From positions 62,001 through 126,000 of the forward strand of contig NZ_FOBW01000009.1 in the NCBI RefSeq assembly GCF_900109925.1: a stretch of 64,000 bases of DNA. Direction: 5' to 3'. Position 1 is the stretch's first letter, and every line of letters begins with the position of its first letter. The notes beneath the pieces were generated by a model. The model saw only the letters and a list, made by a program, of their open reading frames with translations, did no database searches and had not been told where the DNA came from. Below are positions 7,968 to 16,411 of this stretch, one piece after another. A program made the translations under genes and the position numbers. This DNA comes from Mesobacillus persicus (lineage in GTDB: Bacteria > Bacillota > Bacilli > Bacillales > Cytobacillaceae).

Positions 7968-10900
7968 ATGCATTTAATTGAGATACATATTTATGGCTAT
8001 GGCAAGCTTGAAAATGTAAAACTAACCAACCTAAATAACATTCAAGTTTTCTATGGTGAAAATGAAGCAGGCAAATCAACAATCATGTCATTTATTCATA
8101 GTATCTTATTTGGTTTCCCTACAAAGCAACAGGCAGAGCTCCGTTACGAACCGAAGAGGCATTCTAAATATGGAGGCCTGATTAAGGCGAAGTTTACCGG
8201 AAAAGGAATAGCGGTGATTGAAAGGGTTGCAGGAAAGGCAACGGGGGATGTATCAGTAACATTAGAGGATGGCACGGTTGGTGGAGAAGGGCTTTTGCAT
8301 GATTTACTAAATGGAATGGATAAAGGTACGTTTCAATCGATTTTTTCCTTTAATCTTCAGGGCCTGCAAAATATTCATCAGTTAAAAGGAGAAGACCTCG
8401 GGAGGTATTTATTTTCGGCAGGGGCCCTTGGCACAGAAAGGCTGCTAAATGCTGAAAAGCTGTTACAGAAGGAAATGGAGCAGCGATTTAAGCCAGGGGG
8501 AAAAAGGCCCCATCTAAATGAGAAGCTTAAAGAACTTAGAGAAGTCTATGAGGCTTTAAAAAAAGCTGAAAGCGAAAATAAAGATTACCAACAACTAAAT
8601 ACCGATAGAGAAGAAACAGAAAGAAAGCTGAAAGATCTTTCTGTTCAGTTAGCAAATAGCGAGAGCCAAGTTTATAAACTAAAAGAATTAGAACGAGTCT
8701 GGCCGTTAATGATTGAGGAAAAACAACTAAAGACCCAATTAACTGAATATGAAAAACTTTCGTTTCCAACAGATGGGATTTCTCGACTCGACCGGTTGAT
8801 TGAACAGAAAAAGCCTATTCAAGCCCGACTTTCTTGGCTTGCTGAAAAAAGCGAGTCATTAAAAGGGGAGGCGGAAAAGTTTAAACCTGATTTGGACTTG
8901 CTTAAACATGAGTCTGAAGTTAGCAATGAATTAGAGAAGATTCCTCTATATAATCAAATCGTGCAAGAACAAGAGAAATTGAATCGTAGGGTTGATGAAA
9001 TAAACGAAGAAATCAATCAAATCAATGATCAGCTAGATACCCGGTATACACAGGAAAGCATCTCAATGGTTAATACTAGCGTTTTAATGAAGGATAACGC
9101 TGAGGACATTCAACTAAAGCAACAACAGTTAAAGGAACGGAAACACTCTCTTGATGTCAGCTTTCTTGAAGAAAAAACGGCTATGGAGGAGCTTGAACAG
9201 GCTTCTGAAGCAAAAAAACGAGAGATTCTTGATAAGCATACAAGGGCAAGGCTTAACCAACAGCTCGATACCATCGAACATCAGGAGAGGTTGGAAGCAG
9301 ATCTCCGTACAATCGAAGAACGGGTCAAGGGTTTTCAGTCAAAACAGACATCTGAACAAGAGCGGAAAAGAACTGAGCAAAAAAGACAGGGTGCTTTTGT
9401 ACTGATGCTTAGTTTTATCTTTCTAACCCTTGTAATAAGTGGTTTCTTGAATAATCAGTGGGTATTGACTACTTCAGGGGTTGCTGGGCTTGTTATCCTT
9501 ATTGTCATGTATTTTCGCTCTAAAGCATCGGTATCGAGTTATAACGTTGATCTTGATGATGAAGGAATAGCATCTCTGAACAAGCGCGCAAAGGAGTTAA
9601 AGGAACAGCTAAAAGATGCAGGTGGCTTAAATGGGACATCTATTAGACTGGCGATTGAAAAAGATGAGGCAAATCGCAGGAAATTGGCTGAATTAGCCGC
9701 AAGGATTGACCAGCAAAATAATCGTTATGAGCGTATTATTCAAGCTTTTGAAAAGTGGGAAAAGGAAACGAGACAATTATACGATAGGCAAGAGGAGCTA
9801 GCGCAAAACCTGATGATACCGAAAGAGTTAGCGAGGGGAAAGGTTTACGATGCCTTTTTGCTAGTAGAGGGACTGAAACAACGATTCAGAGAAAAAGCTC
9901 GGCTAGAAAAACAGCTTCTAGATCTAGAGAAAAAGAAGCAAGCGATTACCGAGAATTTTCAGGAACTAAGTGAAAGGTTTCTACTTAATCGTACAGCAAA
10001 TATTCAAGAAGTAGCTGTTTTACTAAGAAAGAAACTTCGTGAGGAAATTGATAAACAAGGAAAGTTTCGAGAAATCTCTTTAAAGCTACAAGAAATGAGC
10101 GAAGAGTCTTCCCAGCTAAAGCAAGAACTTTTGCAATTTCAAGTTGAAGAAGAAGGGCTATACGAGCTTGCTCATGTCGATGACGAAGAAACATTCAGAC
10201 AAATGGGATATCGAGCAGATCAGCTCAAAGAATTGGAAAATAGGCTCGCTGCTGTTTTATTGCAGTTAGAAACAGCAGGTATTACGAGGGAAGATCGTGA
10301 AGCTATAGCCCAAGGGAAAAAGCCAGACGAGGAACTTCAGATGCAATTGAAATTCATAGAGGAGTGTAAAAGTGAGCAAAGCCGCCTACATGATGCTTTC
10401 GCAGAAATCAAGCATAGAATGGGCTTGCTTGAGGAAGGTGGATTGTATGCTGATTTATTACATAGGTATCGCCAAATGAAGTATGAATTTGAGGAAGAAT
10501 CGAAAGAATGGGCTAGATATGCAGTTGCTAAGGAAATTCTATCTAATACGGTGGAAAGCTATAAGACAGAGCGGCTACCTAAACTCCTGGATAAAGCAGG
10601 GGAGTTTTTCAAACTATTAACGGATGATGAATATATCCGCATCCTTCCGCAAGGAACAGGAACTGGTTTTATACTTGAACGGAAGGACCATACCCTGTTT
10701 GTAGCCGAAGAACTTAGTCAAGCTACAGCTGAGCAGGTGTATGTCTCATTAAGGCTTGCCTTAACGGTTACATTATTTTCCCGGTTTCCGTTTCCAATCA
10801 TCATCGATGATAGCTTTGTTAATTTTGATAAAAATAGAGCACAACGTATGATATCCTTGCTTCGGACATTTTCCGAGAATCAAATATTATTTTTCACTTG

Positions 10901-10979
10901 CCATCAGTATATCCTTAATGAATTTCAGACTGAAGAAATCCTTATGCTTAAGGATAACATTCCTCAACAGGTGAGTTAA
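7968..10979 (+). CDS. yhaN: YhaN, SbcC/Rad50-like coiled-coil ATPase with a central transmembrane hairpin
   Basis: This is a 1003-residue ABC/SMC-type ATPase. Walker A GENEAGKST is at residues 30-38, long coiled coils fill about 170-450 and 530-880, and Walker B IIIDDSFVNFD is near 945. Rad50/SbcC proteins carry a CxxC zinc hook at the coiled-coil apex. Here the centre (about 475-518) instead holds two hydrophobic helices separated by a short NNQW turn, and no CxxC is seen. The complex is therefore probably tethered to the membrane by its apex. An AGGGAGGG ribosome site overlaps the end of yhaO, so the genes form an operon. The family is sometimes annotated simply as AAA family ATPase. Confidence 0.9.
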   Translation: MHLIEIHIYGYGKLENVKLTNLNNIQVFYGENEAGKSTIMSFIHSILFGFPTKQQAELRYEPKRHSKYGGLIKAKFTGKGIAVIERVAGKATGDVSVTLEDGTVGGEGLLHDLLNGMDKGTFQSIFSFNLQGLQNIHQLKGEDLGRYLFSAGALGTERLLNAEKLLQKEMEQRFKPGGKRPHLNEKLKELREVYEALKKAESENKDYQQLNTDREETERKLKDLSVQLANSESQVYKLKELERVWPLMIEEKQLKTQLTEYEKLSFPTDGISRLDRLIEQKKPIQARLSWLAEKSESLKGEAEKFKPDLDLLKHESEVSNELEKIPLYNQIVQEQEKLNRRVDEINEEINQINDQLDTRYTQESISMVNTSVLMKDNAEDIQLKQQQLKERKHSLDVSFLEEKTAMEELEQASEAKKREILDKHTRARLNQQLDTIEHQERLEADLRTIEERVKGFQSKQTSEQERKRTEQKRQGAFVLMLSFIFLTLVISGFLNNQWVLTTSGVAGLVILIVMYFRSKASVSSYNVDLDDEGIASLNKRAKELKEQLKDAGGLNGTSIRLAIEKDEANRRKLAELAARIDQQNNRYERIIQAFEKWEKETRQLYDRQEELAQNLMIPKELARGKVYDAFLLVEGLKQRFREKARLEKQLLDLEKKKQAITENFQELSERFLLNRTANIQEVAVLLRKKLREEIDKQGKFREISLKLQEMSEESSQLKQELLQFQVEEEGLYELAHVDDEETFRQMGYRADQLKELENRLAAVLLQLETAGITREDREAIAQGKKPDEELQMQLKFIEECKSEQSRLHDAFAEIKHRMGLLEEGGLYADLLHRYRQMKYEFEEESKEWARYAVAKEILSNTVESYKTERLPKLLDKAGEFFKLLTDDEYIRILPQGTGTGFILERKDHTLFVAEELSQATAEQVYVSLRLALTVTLFSRFPFPIIIDDSFVNFDKNRAQRMISLLRTFSENQILFFTCHQYILNEFQTEEILMLKDNIPQQVS

Positions 10980-11007
10980 TAGTTAGCGTAGGGCCTCTTT
11001 AATAGGG

Positions 11008-11035
11008 TTGAATTCTGGAGATAGATTGGTATGAT
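11008..11035 (+). promoter_or_regulatory. SigA-type promoter for yhaM
   Basis: TTGAAT (11008-11013) and TATGAT (11030-11035) are spaced by 16 bases, about 30 bases upstream of the yhaM ATG. Confidence 0.55.
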
Positions 11036-11066
11036 ATAATTTTCAAAGGGAAAGGGGGAGTAATTT

Positions 11067-12011
11067 ATGAGCAAAGGAATTCTTGATTATGGTGTCGGTG
11101 AACAGGTGGATAAATTCCTGTTAATAAAAAATTCAACAAAAGGAATAGCCAGTAATGGAAAGCCTTTTTTAACTTTAATTTTTCAAGATCAAAGTGGAGA
11201 GATTGAGGCAAAACTTTGGGATGTTTCCGATTCGGATGAAAGCAATTATAGTCCTGGAAGTATTTTCAAAGTGTTAGGTGATATTCATAATTACAGGGGT
11301 AGAATGCAACTTAAGATCAGGCAAATACGTGTTGCATTAGAAACGGATTCCGTTAAAGTAAGTGATTTTTTGGAAACAGCTCCTATTGGCAAAGATGAGA
11401 TGTCATCGAAAATTACTCAATATATTTTTGAAATGACGAATCCAAATATTCAAAGGATTACAAGGCATTTATTAAAAAAACATCAAAATGAATTTTTCGA
11501 TTTTCCAGCGGCGACGAAAAACCACCATGAATTTGTCTCAGGTCTGGCCTACCACGTAGTATCAATGCTTGACCTTGCAAAAAATATTTCTAGCCTTTAC
11601 CCAAGCTTAGATAAGGATTTGCTTTATGCAGGGGTAATTCTTCATGATCTCGGCAAGGTTTATGAGCTATCAGGTTCTGTAGCTGCTTCCTACACAATCG
11701 AAGGAAACCTTCTTGGGCATATTTCCATAATGGTTAATGAGATTGGGAAAGCCGCCAATGAATTAGGGATATCCGGTGAAGAAGTTATGATTCTTCAGCA
11801 CTTGGTATTGAGTCATCATGGAAAAGCAGAATGGGGAAGTCCTAAGCCACCGATGGTGAAGGAAGCTGAAATTCTTCATTATATTGATAATTTGGATGCT
11901 AAAATGAACATGCTTGATCGGGCCTTAAACCGAGTGGAACCTGGGGAGTATACCGAAAGGATATTCGCCCTTGATAACCGCTCATTTTATAAACCGAGTT
12001 TCCATAAATAA
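11067..12011 (+). CDS. yhaM: YhaM, 3'-5' exoribonuclease
   Basis: The 314-residue protein has an N-terminal OB-fold nucleic-acid-binding domain (about 12-100) and a C-terminal HD domain. The HD ligands are seen in YHVVSMLDL (His) and ILHDLGK (His-Asp), with a later [13 protein letters not shown] segment. This arrangement and length are diagnostic of YhaM, a Mn2+-dependent 3'-5' exoribonuclease that also acts on DNA in vitro. An AAAGGGGGAG ribosome site precedes ATG 11067. It has its own promoter and terminator although it sits just after yhaN. Confidence 0.95.
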   Translation: MSKGILDYGVGEQVDKFLLIKNSTKGIASNGKPFLTLIFQDQSGEIEAKLWDVSDSDESNYSPGSIFKVLGDIHNYRGRMQLKIRQIRVALETDSVKVSDFLETAPIGKDEMSSKITQYIFEMTNPNIQRITRHLLKKHQNEFFDFPAATKNHHEFVSGLAYHVVSMLDLAKNISSLYPSLDKDLLYAGVILHDLGKVYELSGSVAASYTIEGNLLGHISIMVNEIGKAANELGISGEEVMILQHLVLSHHGKAEWGSPKPPMVKEAEILHYIDNLDAKMNMLDRALNRVEPGEYTERIFALDNRSFYKPSFHK

Positions 12012-12072
12012 GAGGTACAATTAGCTCAATATCCACAAATTATGCAATAATAGTTAACTATAAAGTTTCAAG

Positions 12073-12104
12073 GAAGGCCGATTTTTGAATGGCCTTCTTT
12101 TTTT
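12073..12104 (+). terminator. Terminator after yhaM
   Basis: GAAGGCC/GGCCTTC stem followed by eight T. Confidence 0.85.
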
Positions 12105-12177
12105 TGCGCATACTTTGTCAGAGAGCTTCATAGACATAATACAAACTAGGACAACCATTATGGCAGGAGGAGAAAAT

Positions 12178-12360
12178 ATGACTGTTCCAATCTGGGTATT
12201 CGCAGTAGCATTCGGAATTATTATTAGTGCTTATATGGCTATTAAAAGTGGTAAAGAGGAACGGAAGCAAGAAATGGACATCATTGAGCGGGAAGGGGAA
12301 GTATATATGGATCGGCTAGAAAAGGAGAAGGAAAAACGACAAGGTTCATTAGGAGTATAA
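12178..12360 (+). CDS. yhaL: YhaL, small sporulation membrane protein
   Basis: This 60-residue protein has one N-terminal transmembrane helix (about residues 4-22). A highly charged cytoplasmic tail with EREGEVYMDRLEKEKEKR follows, matching the YhaL sporulation family. AGGAGGAGA lies eight bases before ATG 12178. An upstream in-frame ATG at 12085 falls inside the yhaM terminator and is rejected. Position between yhaM and prsA matches B. subtilis. Molecular role unknown. Confidence 0.85.
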   Translation: MTVPIWVFAVAFGIIISAYMAIKSGKEERKQEMDIIEREGEVYMDRLEKEKEKRQGSLGV

Positions 12361-12363
12361 AAA

Positions 12364-12390
12364 AAGGGTTCCATAGCGGAACCCTTCTTC
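12364..12390 (+). terminator. Terminator after yhaL
   Basis: AAGGGTTCC (12364-12372) pairs with GGAACCCTT (12378-12386), then TCTTC. Confidence 0.75.
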
Positions 12391-12449
12391 AAATTGTTAA
12401 GGCATTTATAAAAGTTTAAGGGTGTGGATAATTGTGCTGTTATTTGTAT

Positions 12450-12568
12450 CCAGCTCCAGCGCCTAGCCCCTCGGGTCATAAGCCAATCCGTCAAGAAGGT
12501 TAAAAAAACAACCTTCTTGACGGCTCGTCTTATGCCTGTCGGGGCTGATCAAGGCGCTTGCGCTTTTG
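12450..12568. repeat. Long palindromic intergenic repeat between yhaL and prsA
   Basis: About 120 bases fold into one long imperfect hairpin. The central stem is CCGTCAAGAAGGTT (12488-12501) with AACCTTCTTGACGG (12510-12523). Further out ATAAG pairs with CTTAT, AGCCCC with GGGGCT, and AGCGCCT with AGGCGCT. GC content is higher than in neighbouring spacers. It resembles a non-coding palindromic element that I recall as recurrent in Bacillus-group genomes. Only one copy is in this window. Confidence 0.7.
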
Positions 12569-12572
12569 TTCT

Positions 12573-13427
12573 TTAGGATTGAGCAGGAATGACTCCCTTA
12601 AGATCTTCGTCTTTAATATCGACTTTAGCATCTTTTAGCTCTTGTTGGAGCTTTTCTTGTAAGGCTGCTGCATCAATCTTCGTTAACTTCACTTCATGCT
12701 CAAGATCTTCTTTCATTTCTTCAAAAGCTGGTTTTTCCTGTTTTTCTGTTACCTTAATGATATGCCAACCATGTTGGGATTGAACTGGTTCACTTACTTC
12801 ATTCACGTCAAGCGCATAAGCAGCTTCTTCAAATTCTGGTACCATCTGTCCGGTACCAAAGAAATCGAGGTCGCCGCCTTTTTCAGCGGATCCCGGGTCT
12901 GTTGAGTATTCTTTTGCAAGCTCTGCAAAATCATCACCAGCCGCTAGTTTAGTCTGTACTTCCTTTGCTGTTTCTTCATCTGCAACAAGGATATGGCTAG
13001 CCCTGATTTCTGGCTTGTAGGCTTCGTATTTTTCTTGAACTTCCTCTTCCGTCGCTTCAACATCACTTAAAGCAGCCTTTTCGATAAGAAGCTGGTCTCT
13101 TAAGAGGTCTCTTAATGCCTCTTCATCTGCTAGTTGATTTTGTTGAAGAACTAATTCGAAGTTGTCCCCATATTCTTCTTTCATTTCATTAACTGCTTTA
13201 TCAAGCTCTGCATCAGTTACTTCATACTTTTCTGATAAAACTTTTCTGTACAGAAGCTGTTGAAGTGCAGTTTCTCCTACTTGTGCCTTCATTTCCTCGT
13301 AAAGCTCATCTTTTGTAATATTTCCGGCACTTGATTCGACGATAACCTCGGAGTTATCACTGCCGTTGCAAGCTGATAATGTTAAAACCCCAGCTGCAAG
13401 GGTTAAAGGTAAGATCCACTTTTTCAA
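12573..13427 (-). CDS. prsA: PrsA, lipoprotein foldase (parvulin-type peptidyl-prolyl isomerase)
   Basis: PrsA helps secreted proteins fold at the outer face of the membrane. The sequence shows a lipoprotein signal with lipobox LSAC (Cys20 from the TTG start). A parvulin/PpiC domain follows at about residues 142-235, with ASHILVADEETA, KEYSTDPGSAEKGGDLDFF and HGWHIIKVTE. Charged helical arms lie on both sides. Two starts are possible. ATG 13436-13434 abuts GGAG with no spacer, whereas TTG 13427-13425 lies nine bases downstream of GGAG and gives a standard MKKWILPLT signal peptide, so I chose TTG. The neighbouring yhaL and hpr, as in B. subtilis, support orthology. Confidence 0.93.
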   Translation of the reverse strand: MKKWILPLTLAAGVLTLSACNGSDNSEVIVESSAGNITKDELYEEMKAQVGETALQQLLYRKVLSEKYEVTDAELDKAVNEMKEEYGDNFELVLQQNQLADEEALRDLLRDQLLIEKAALSDVEATEEEVQEKYEAYKPEIRASHILVADEETAKEVQTKLAAGDDFAELAKEYSTDPGSAEKGGDLDFFGTGQMVPEFEEAAYALDVNEVSEPVQSQHGWHIIKVTEKQEKPAFEEMKEDLEHEVKLTKIDAAALQEKLQQELKDAKVDIKDEDLKGVIPAQS

Positions 13428-13479
13428 TTTAAACATCTCCTAAGAAAATTCTAATGGGCTTTTCCAATCCACAAGTTTT

Positions 13480-13507
13480 ACTATACCACAAAGTGCTAGT
13501 GTGACAA
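13480..13507 (-). promoter_or_regulatory. SigA-type promoter for prsA
   Basis: On the minus strand TTGTCA (13507-13502) and TATAGT (13485-13480) are spaced by 16 bases, about 45 bases upstream of the prsA start. Confidence 0.55.
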
Positions 13508-13554
13508 AAAATTTATTTTTAAAATTTACCATTCGTTAATTAGGCATATGTCCA

Positions 13555-13582
13555 ACCATAAGGAGGATGGCGACATAGGATA
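13555..13582 (+). promoter_or_regulatory. SigK-type promoter before a YjcZ miniprotein
   Basis: CATAGGATA (13574-13582) fits the SigK -10 pattern CATANNNTA, and AC (13555-13556) lies 17 bases upstream. The gene that follows belongs to a sporulation family, which makes late mother-cell expression plausible. Confidence 0.5.
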
Positions 13583-13614
13583 ATCGTGTAAAGAGATAAA
13601 GGAGGTAATGTTAA

Positions 13615-13695
13615 ATGGGTCACTATAATTCAGGTTTCGCGTTGATTGTAGTGCTGTTTATCTTATTGATTATTGTAGGCTCCGCATTCGTCTAA
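13615..13695 (+). CDS. yhzE: YjcZ-family sporulation miniprotein (YhzE-like)
   Basis: The 26-residue protein begins MGHYNSGFALIVVLFILL and consists almost wholly of one transmembrane helix after a short Gly/Tyr-rich head. This is the pattern of the YjcZ/tiny-TM sporulation family. AAAGGAGGT lies eight bases before ATG. A nearly identical protein follows 96 bases downstream. Position next to prsA matches yhzE of B. subtilis. Too short for normal ORF thresholds. Confidence 0.82.
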   Translation: MGHYNSGFALIVVLFILLIIVGSAFV

Positions 13696-13791
13696 TTGAA
13701 TAGAAATTGGGTTTTATCAGGATAAAGGCCCATGCGAACGAAGGATGAGCTGAATAGGATATCTCAGAACACACTGGAAGGAGGTGTCAGT

Positions 13792-13875
13792 ATGGGTGCA
13801 GGATACGGTGCAGGTTTTGCGTTAATCGTAGTACTATTCATTCTGTTGATCATTGTAGGTGCTGCTTGGCTATAA
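13792..13875 (+). CDS. YjcZ-family sporulation miniprotein, tandem paralogue
   Basis: The 27-residue protein MGAGYGAGFALIVVLFILL... repeats the Gly/Tyr head and single transmembrane helix of its upstream neighbour; FALIVVLFILLIIVG is identical. GGAAGGAGGTG precedes ATG 13792 by about seven bases. The pair is a tandem duplication and shares one terminator. Known family members are made in sporulating cells; exact function is unknown. Confidence 0.82.
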   Translation: MGAGYGAGFALIVVLFILLIIVGAAWL

Positions 13876-13910
13876 TATAAGCAACCTATGAGCTAACAGA
13901 AAAGAGCGTA

Positions 13911-13946
13911 AAAAGCGATGAGGAAGTTTCCTCATCGCTTTTTTTA
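13911..13946 (+). terminator. Terminator after the miniprotein pair
   Basis: AAAAGCGATGAGGA pairs with TCCTCATCGCTTTT around a short loop and is followed by T residues. The flanking A-run would also let it work for the minus-strand gene that ends at 13944. Confidence 0.85.
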
Positions 13947-14132
13947 AGTGAATAGAATATCCACATATGACGAAATCAAAAGAATCGTCACAAGAATATT
14001 AATGGTTTGGAAGACATTACCTTGTCGTTCTTCTGGAATTTCTTTCTGGGTACAGAGGGAATCAGTTAATTTGTTAATGAAAAATAGGATAAAGCCAGCA
14101 AATATAGGGAACACAATAAAAACGGAGATCAT
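13944..14132 (-). CDS. Small two-helix membrane protein, unknown
   Basis: The 62-residue protein has two hydrophobic helices (MISVFIVFPIFAGFILFFI and VFQTINILVTILLIS). A charged linker, CTQKEIPEERQGN, separates them. AAAAAAGGAGGG lies eight bases before ATG, a strong sign that it is a real gene. It overlaps the tail of the convergent miniprotein terminator. I do not recognise the family. Confidence 0.65.
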   Translation of the reverse strand: MISVFIVFPIFAGFILFFINKLTDSLCTQKEIPEERQGNVFQTINILVTILLISSYVDILFT

Positions 14133-14311
14133 CCAAGAATCCCTCCTTTTTTCATTCTTAGTATGTTAATTACAATATCAAATCTTTTTTAAAAAAGATA
14201 GTTTTTTATACTGAAAGAAAATGGAGATAAAGAGTTTTTACTGCCCTTTAAGGAGAATTAAATGGTAACATATGTACAGTAAAGTATATGTTAAAAGGGG
14301 AAAAGGAAGAA

Positions 14312-14653
14312 ATGAAAAACGAAGAGATAGCAGAAAAAATAAAAATGCTGGAGTTCCACCAAAAATTGCTACTAAAAATGGTCGAAGGCTCCAGCTTGAA
14401 ATTTTATTATCTAATCATTGATCGATCACTTACTGAGGTAGAAGTAACGGAATTTCTGCAATATTGTGAGAACCTGACCGTGGAATTTAAAAAACAGAAA
14501 GCGGAAGGGTTTGTTTATTTTCATCCGCTTTTCGATGAATTTCAATTGTTCTTGCAGCCTAAAATGGATGCTGAGGAAGTCATTTTTGCCTGTTTGGAAC
14601 AAGGTCTTTTTGTCCCCTTAATGCAGGAACTTAAGAAGTACACGAAACTTTAA
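14312..14653 (+). CDS. yhaI: YhaI, DUF1878-type protein
   Basis: The 113-residue acidic, alpha-helical protein contains [36 protein letters not shown] and a conserved [12 protein letters not shown] segment, matching YhaI of B. subtilis. AAAGGA four bases before ATG 14312 supports this start over an upstream in-frame ATG at 14288. It is convergent with hpr, and the two stop codons share the palindrome TTAA (14650-14653), so there is no terminator between them. Function unknown. Confidence 0.8.
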   Translation: MKNEEIAEKIKMLEFHQKLLLKMVEGSSLKFYYLIIDRSLTEVEVTEFLQYCENLTVEFKKQKAEGFVYFHPLFDEFQLFLQPKMDAEEVIFACLEQGLFVPLMQELKKYTKL

Positions 14654-15228
14654 ACGAATTCTTTTTCGTTTTTCCCTTCTTTTTTACGAAGTTTCCCTTC
14701 CTCTTCAACAAATTGCGTTTCTATATTCGAAAAGGATTTCTCGAATATTTCCATAAAATCATCGCCGTAAATATTCCGAACAATTGCCATGATTTCTATA
14801 ATGTCAGGAAACTTACCGTAAAGCTCTTTTAAGGGAAGAGTTCCGGAAAAAACGACATTATTATCAGGCTCAAAACTATCCATTAAGCTTAGTAATATAC
14901 TTTCTCCCTCCTCCGTAAGCTGGACATAAGTATTTCTTTTGTCATTCTCTTTCTTAGAAAATTGTAATAAGCCTCTTTCTTCTAGCTTCTTAGAGAAATT
15001 GAACGCTGTTGATACGTGCATTACACCAAACTTGGCTACATCTGAAATTGAAGCACCATTCAGATGATAGGCAATCCATAAAATATGATGTTCGTTGATG
15101 TTCAAATCATAAGGTTTAATCCATTGTTGCCAATCCTTCTCAATTGACTTCCAAAGGGCTTTACTGAGTTGTGCGATCCGTTGGCTGAAAATTAAAGCTT
15201 CTTTCATTGAATACGTTTTCTCTGTCAT
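14650..15228 (-). CDS. hpr: Hpr (ScoC), MarR-family transition-state regulator
   Basis: Hpr represses protease, peptide-transport and sporulation genes in B. subtilis. The sequence [26 protein letters not shown] and the winged-helix segment [27 protein letters not shown], followed by [16 protein letters not shown], are nearly identical to B. subtilis Hpr. The acidic/basic C-terminus ([19 protein letters not shown]) is also conserved. I chose ATG 15228 over GTG 15240, because AGGTGAG lies about eight bases before this ATG. The B. subtilis regulon member aprE is not next to yhfN here. Confidence 0.94.
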   Translation of the reverse strand: MTEKTYSMKEALIFSQRIAQLSKALWKSIEKDWQQWIKPYDLNINEHHILWIAYHLNGASISDVAKFGVMHVSTAFNFSKKLEERGLLQFSKKENDKRNTYVQLTEEGESILLSLMDSFEPDNNVVFSGTLPLKELYGKFPDIIEIMAIVRNIYGDDFMEIFEKSFSNIETQFVEEEGKLRKKEGKNEKEFV

Positions 15229-15398
15229 CCCAATACTCACCTACTTTAAATGATTCTATTAACATTATGCCAATAAAACAATAAATAATAAAGATAAATT
15301 TCTAAATTTTTGCAATATTTTTTTACTAAGGTCTCTTATATAGTCGTTTTGTTGTCAGTGACAAACTTCACTTAAATCTATAATTCTTCTTCCTAACT

Positions 15399-15428
15399 TA
15401 AAAATCCTTCTCAATTATGAGAAGGACC
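15399..15428 (-). terminator. Terminator after yhaH
   Basis: On the minus strand TCCTTCTCA and TGAGAAGGA form the stem, followed by a U-run (A-run at 15400-15404 on the plus strand). Confidence 0.8.
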
Positions 15429-15438
15429 ACCATTTTCA

Positions 15439-15804
15439 TTATTTTTCTAGAGAAGGTGAAAGTTGCTTTTCTAAGTCTTCAATAGTTTGCCCTAACTCTT
15501 TAAGTTCCTTTGCAAGCTCATCTTTAATTTCGCTAGTATCTGCTTTCCACCCCTGAAGGGCTACCTTTACATCTTGTACGAACTCAATAACCGCACTCTT
15601 CCCTTCAGTGGAGACAATTGTGGCAGAATCCTTGATTTCCAGTAAGTTTTGTTTTAATTCATTCAGTTCTTCTACTACAAGGTTTTTGTTCTCAAGCAGC
15701 TTCTTACGTGTTTCTTTCCCGGAAGTTGGGGCCCAGAGCAGGGTAATTAACCCGACGACTGTTCCACCGGTTAGAAATCCCAGTAACAATGATTTTGGTA
15801 CCAT
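15439..15804 (-). CDS. yhaH: YhaH, YtxH-domain protein
   Basis: The 121-residue protein has a short N-terminal hydrophobic segment with glycines (LLLGFLTGGTVVGLITLLWAP). The TSGKETRKKL motif and a long amphipathic helix follow, the pattern of the YtxH (gas-vesicle-like) stress family. AGAGGTG six bases before ATG 15804 fixes the start. Its own terminator lies downstream. In B. subtilis yhaH lies next to hpr and trpP, as here. Function unknown; stress association is by family only. Confidence 0.85.
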   Translation of the reverse strand: MVPKSLLLGFLTGGTVVGLITLLWAPTSGKETRKKLLENKNLVVEELNELKQNLLEIKDSATIVSTEGKSAVIEFVQDVKVALQGWKADTSEIKDELAKELKELGQTIEDLEKQLSPSLEK

Positions 15805-15976
15805 AGTTAACACCTCTATTTTCAATATAATAATCAATTCAATAGGGTTGAGAGAAATTCCTTCCCGATTGAATAAATAGACCTGTATACCTTAATTAGT
15901 TCTTCAATATACATGTTATAACGGGAGTTCATAGATGCTGATTAAAAAAGGATCGCATCGATAGAAGGAGGAGTAA

Positions 15977-16165
15977 ATGCAAATGATAACCTTTGTCCTA
16001 TACACTTGTAGTTTAGCATCCTTCCTAGCCATGTTCCAAAATTTATTTGCCATGCAAAGGCCAGGCATCTATCCACCCAAGAAGTTGTTAAAGAAAAGAG
16101 CCGGTTTCTTCGCTACATCGGGAGCGGTGCTTTTACTGTTTGGGGTGGTTTTATCCTTATTTTAA
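15977..16165 (+). CDS. Small membrane protein, unknown
   Basis: The 62-residue protein has two hydrophobic segments flanking a basic hinge (PPKKLLKKRAG). An AGAAGGAGGAG ribosome site stands upstream; the start could be ATG 15977 or ATG 15983. It reads divergently from yhaH. No family was recognised. Confidence 0.65.
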   Translation: MQMITFVLYTCSLASFLAMFQNLFAMQRPGIYPPKKLLKKRAGFFATSGAVLLLFGVVLSLF

Positions 16166-16176
16166 TCGTCATTATA

Positions 16177-16344
16177 AAAAGCTGTTTTCGAATAAACCTT
16201 TGTTATCATCCTAAAGCAGATTTTAACGCAGGGTAAGATGTTTTGTAGCTAATTCAAAATTCGCTTCCACTTCTTATCATTAATGACTTTGTAGTGAAAC
16301 AGAGCTTATATAGAAAAGCGGCATTGTTTGAAAAAATAGCCTTG
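16177..16344 (+). repeat. Dispersed 'AAGCTGTTTTCG' element, copy A
   Basis: The left end AAAAGCTGTTTTCG and the right end GAAAAAATAGCCTT are imperfect inverted repeats. The internal stretch ATCCTAAAG..GATTTTAACG is shared with the element at 39717-39900. No coding frame is seen. It fills most of the 246-base gap between the small membrane protein and trpP. Confidence 0.55.
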
Positions 16345-16370
16345 AACAAGGTAACTCGACAATCGGAAGA

Positions 16371-16400
16371 CAAAAAAAGAACCCGTAAATAGCGGGTTCT
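16371..16400 (-). terminator. Terminator after trpP
   Basis: On the minus strand AGAACCCG / CGGGTTCT stem followed by a long U-run. Confidence 0.85.
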
Positions 16401-16411
16401 ACATGGGCCTA

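Noticed and set aside
12085-12177. N-terminal extension of yhaL from 12085
   Set aside because: It starts inside the yhaM terminator; AGGAGGAGA before ATG 12178 gives the normal YhaL length.
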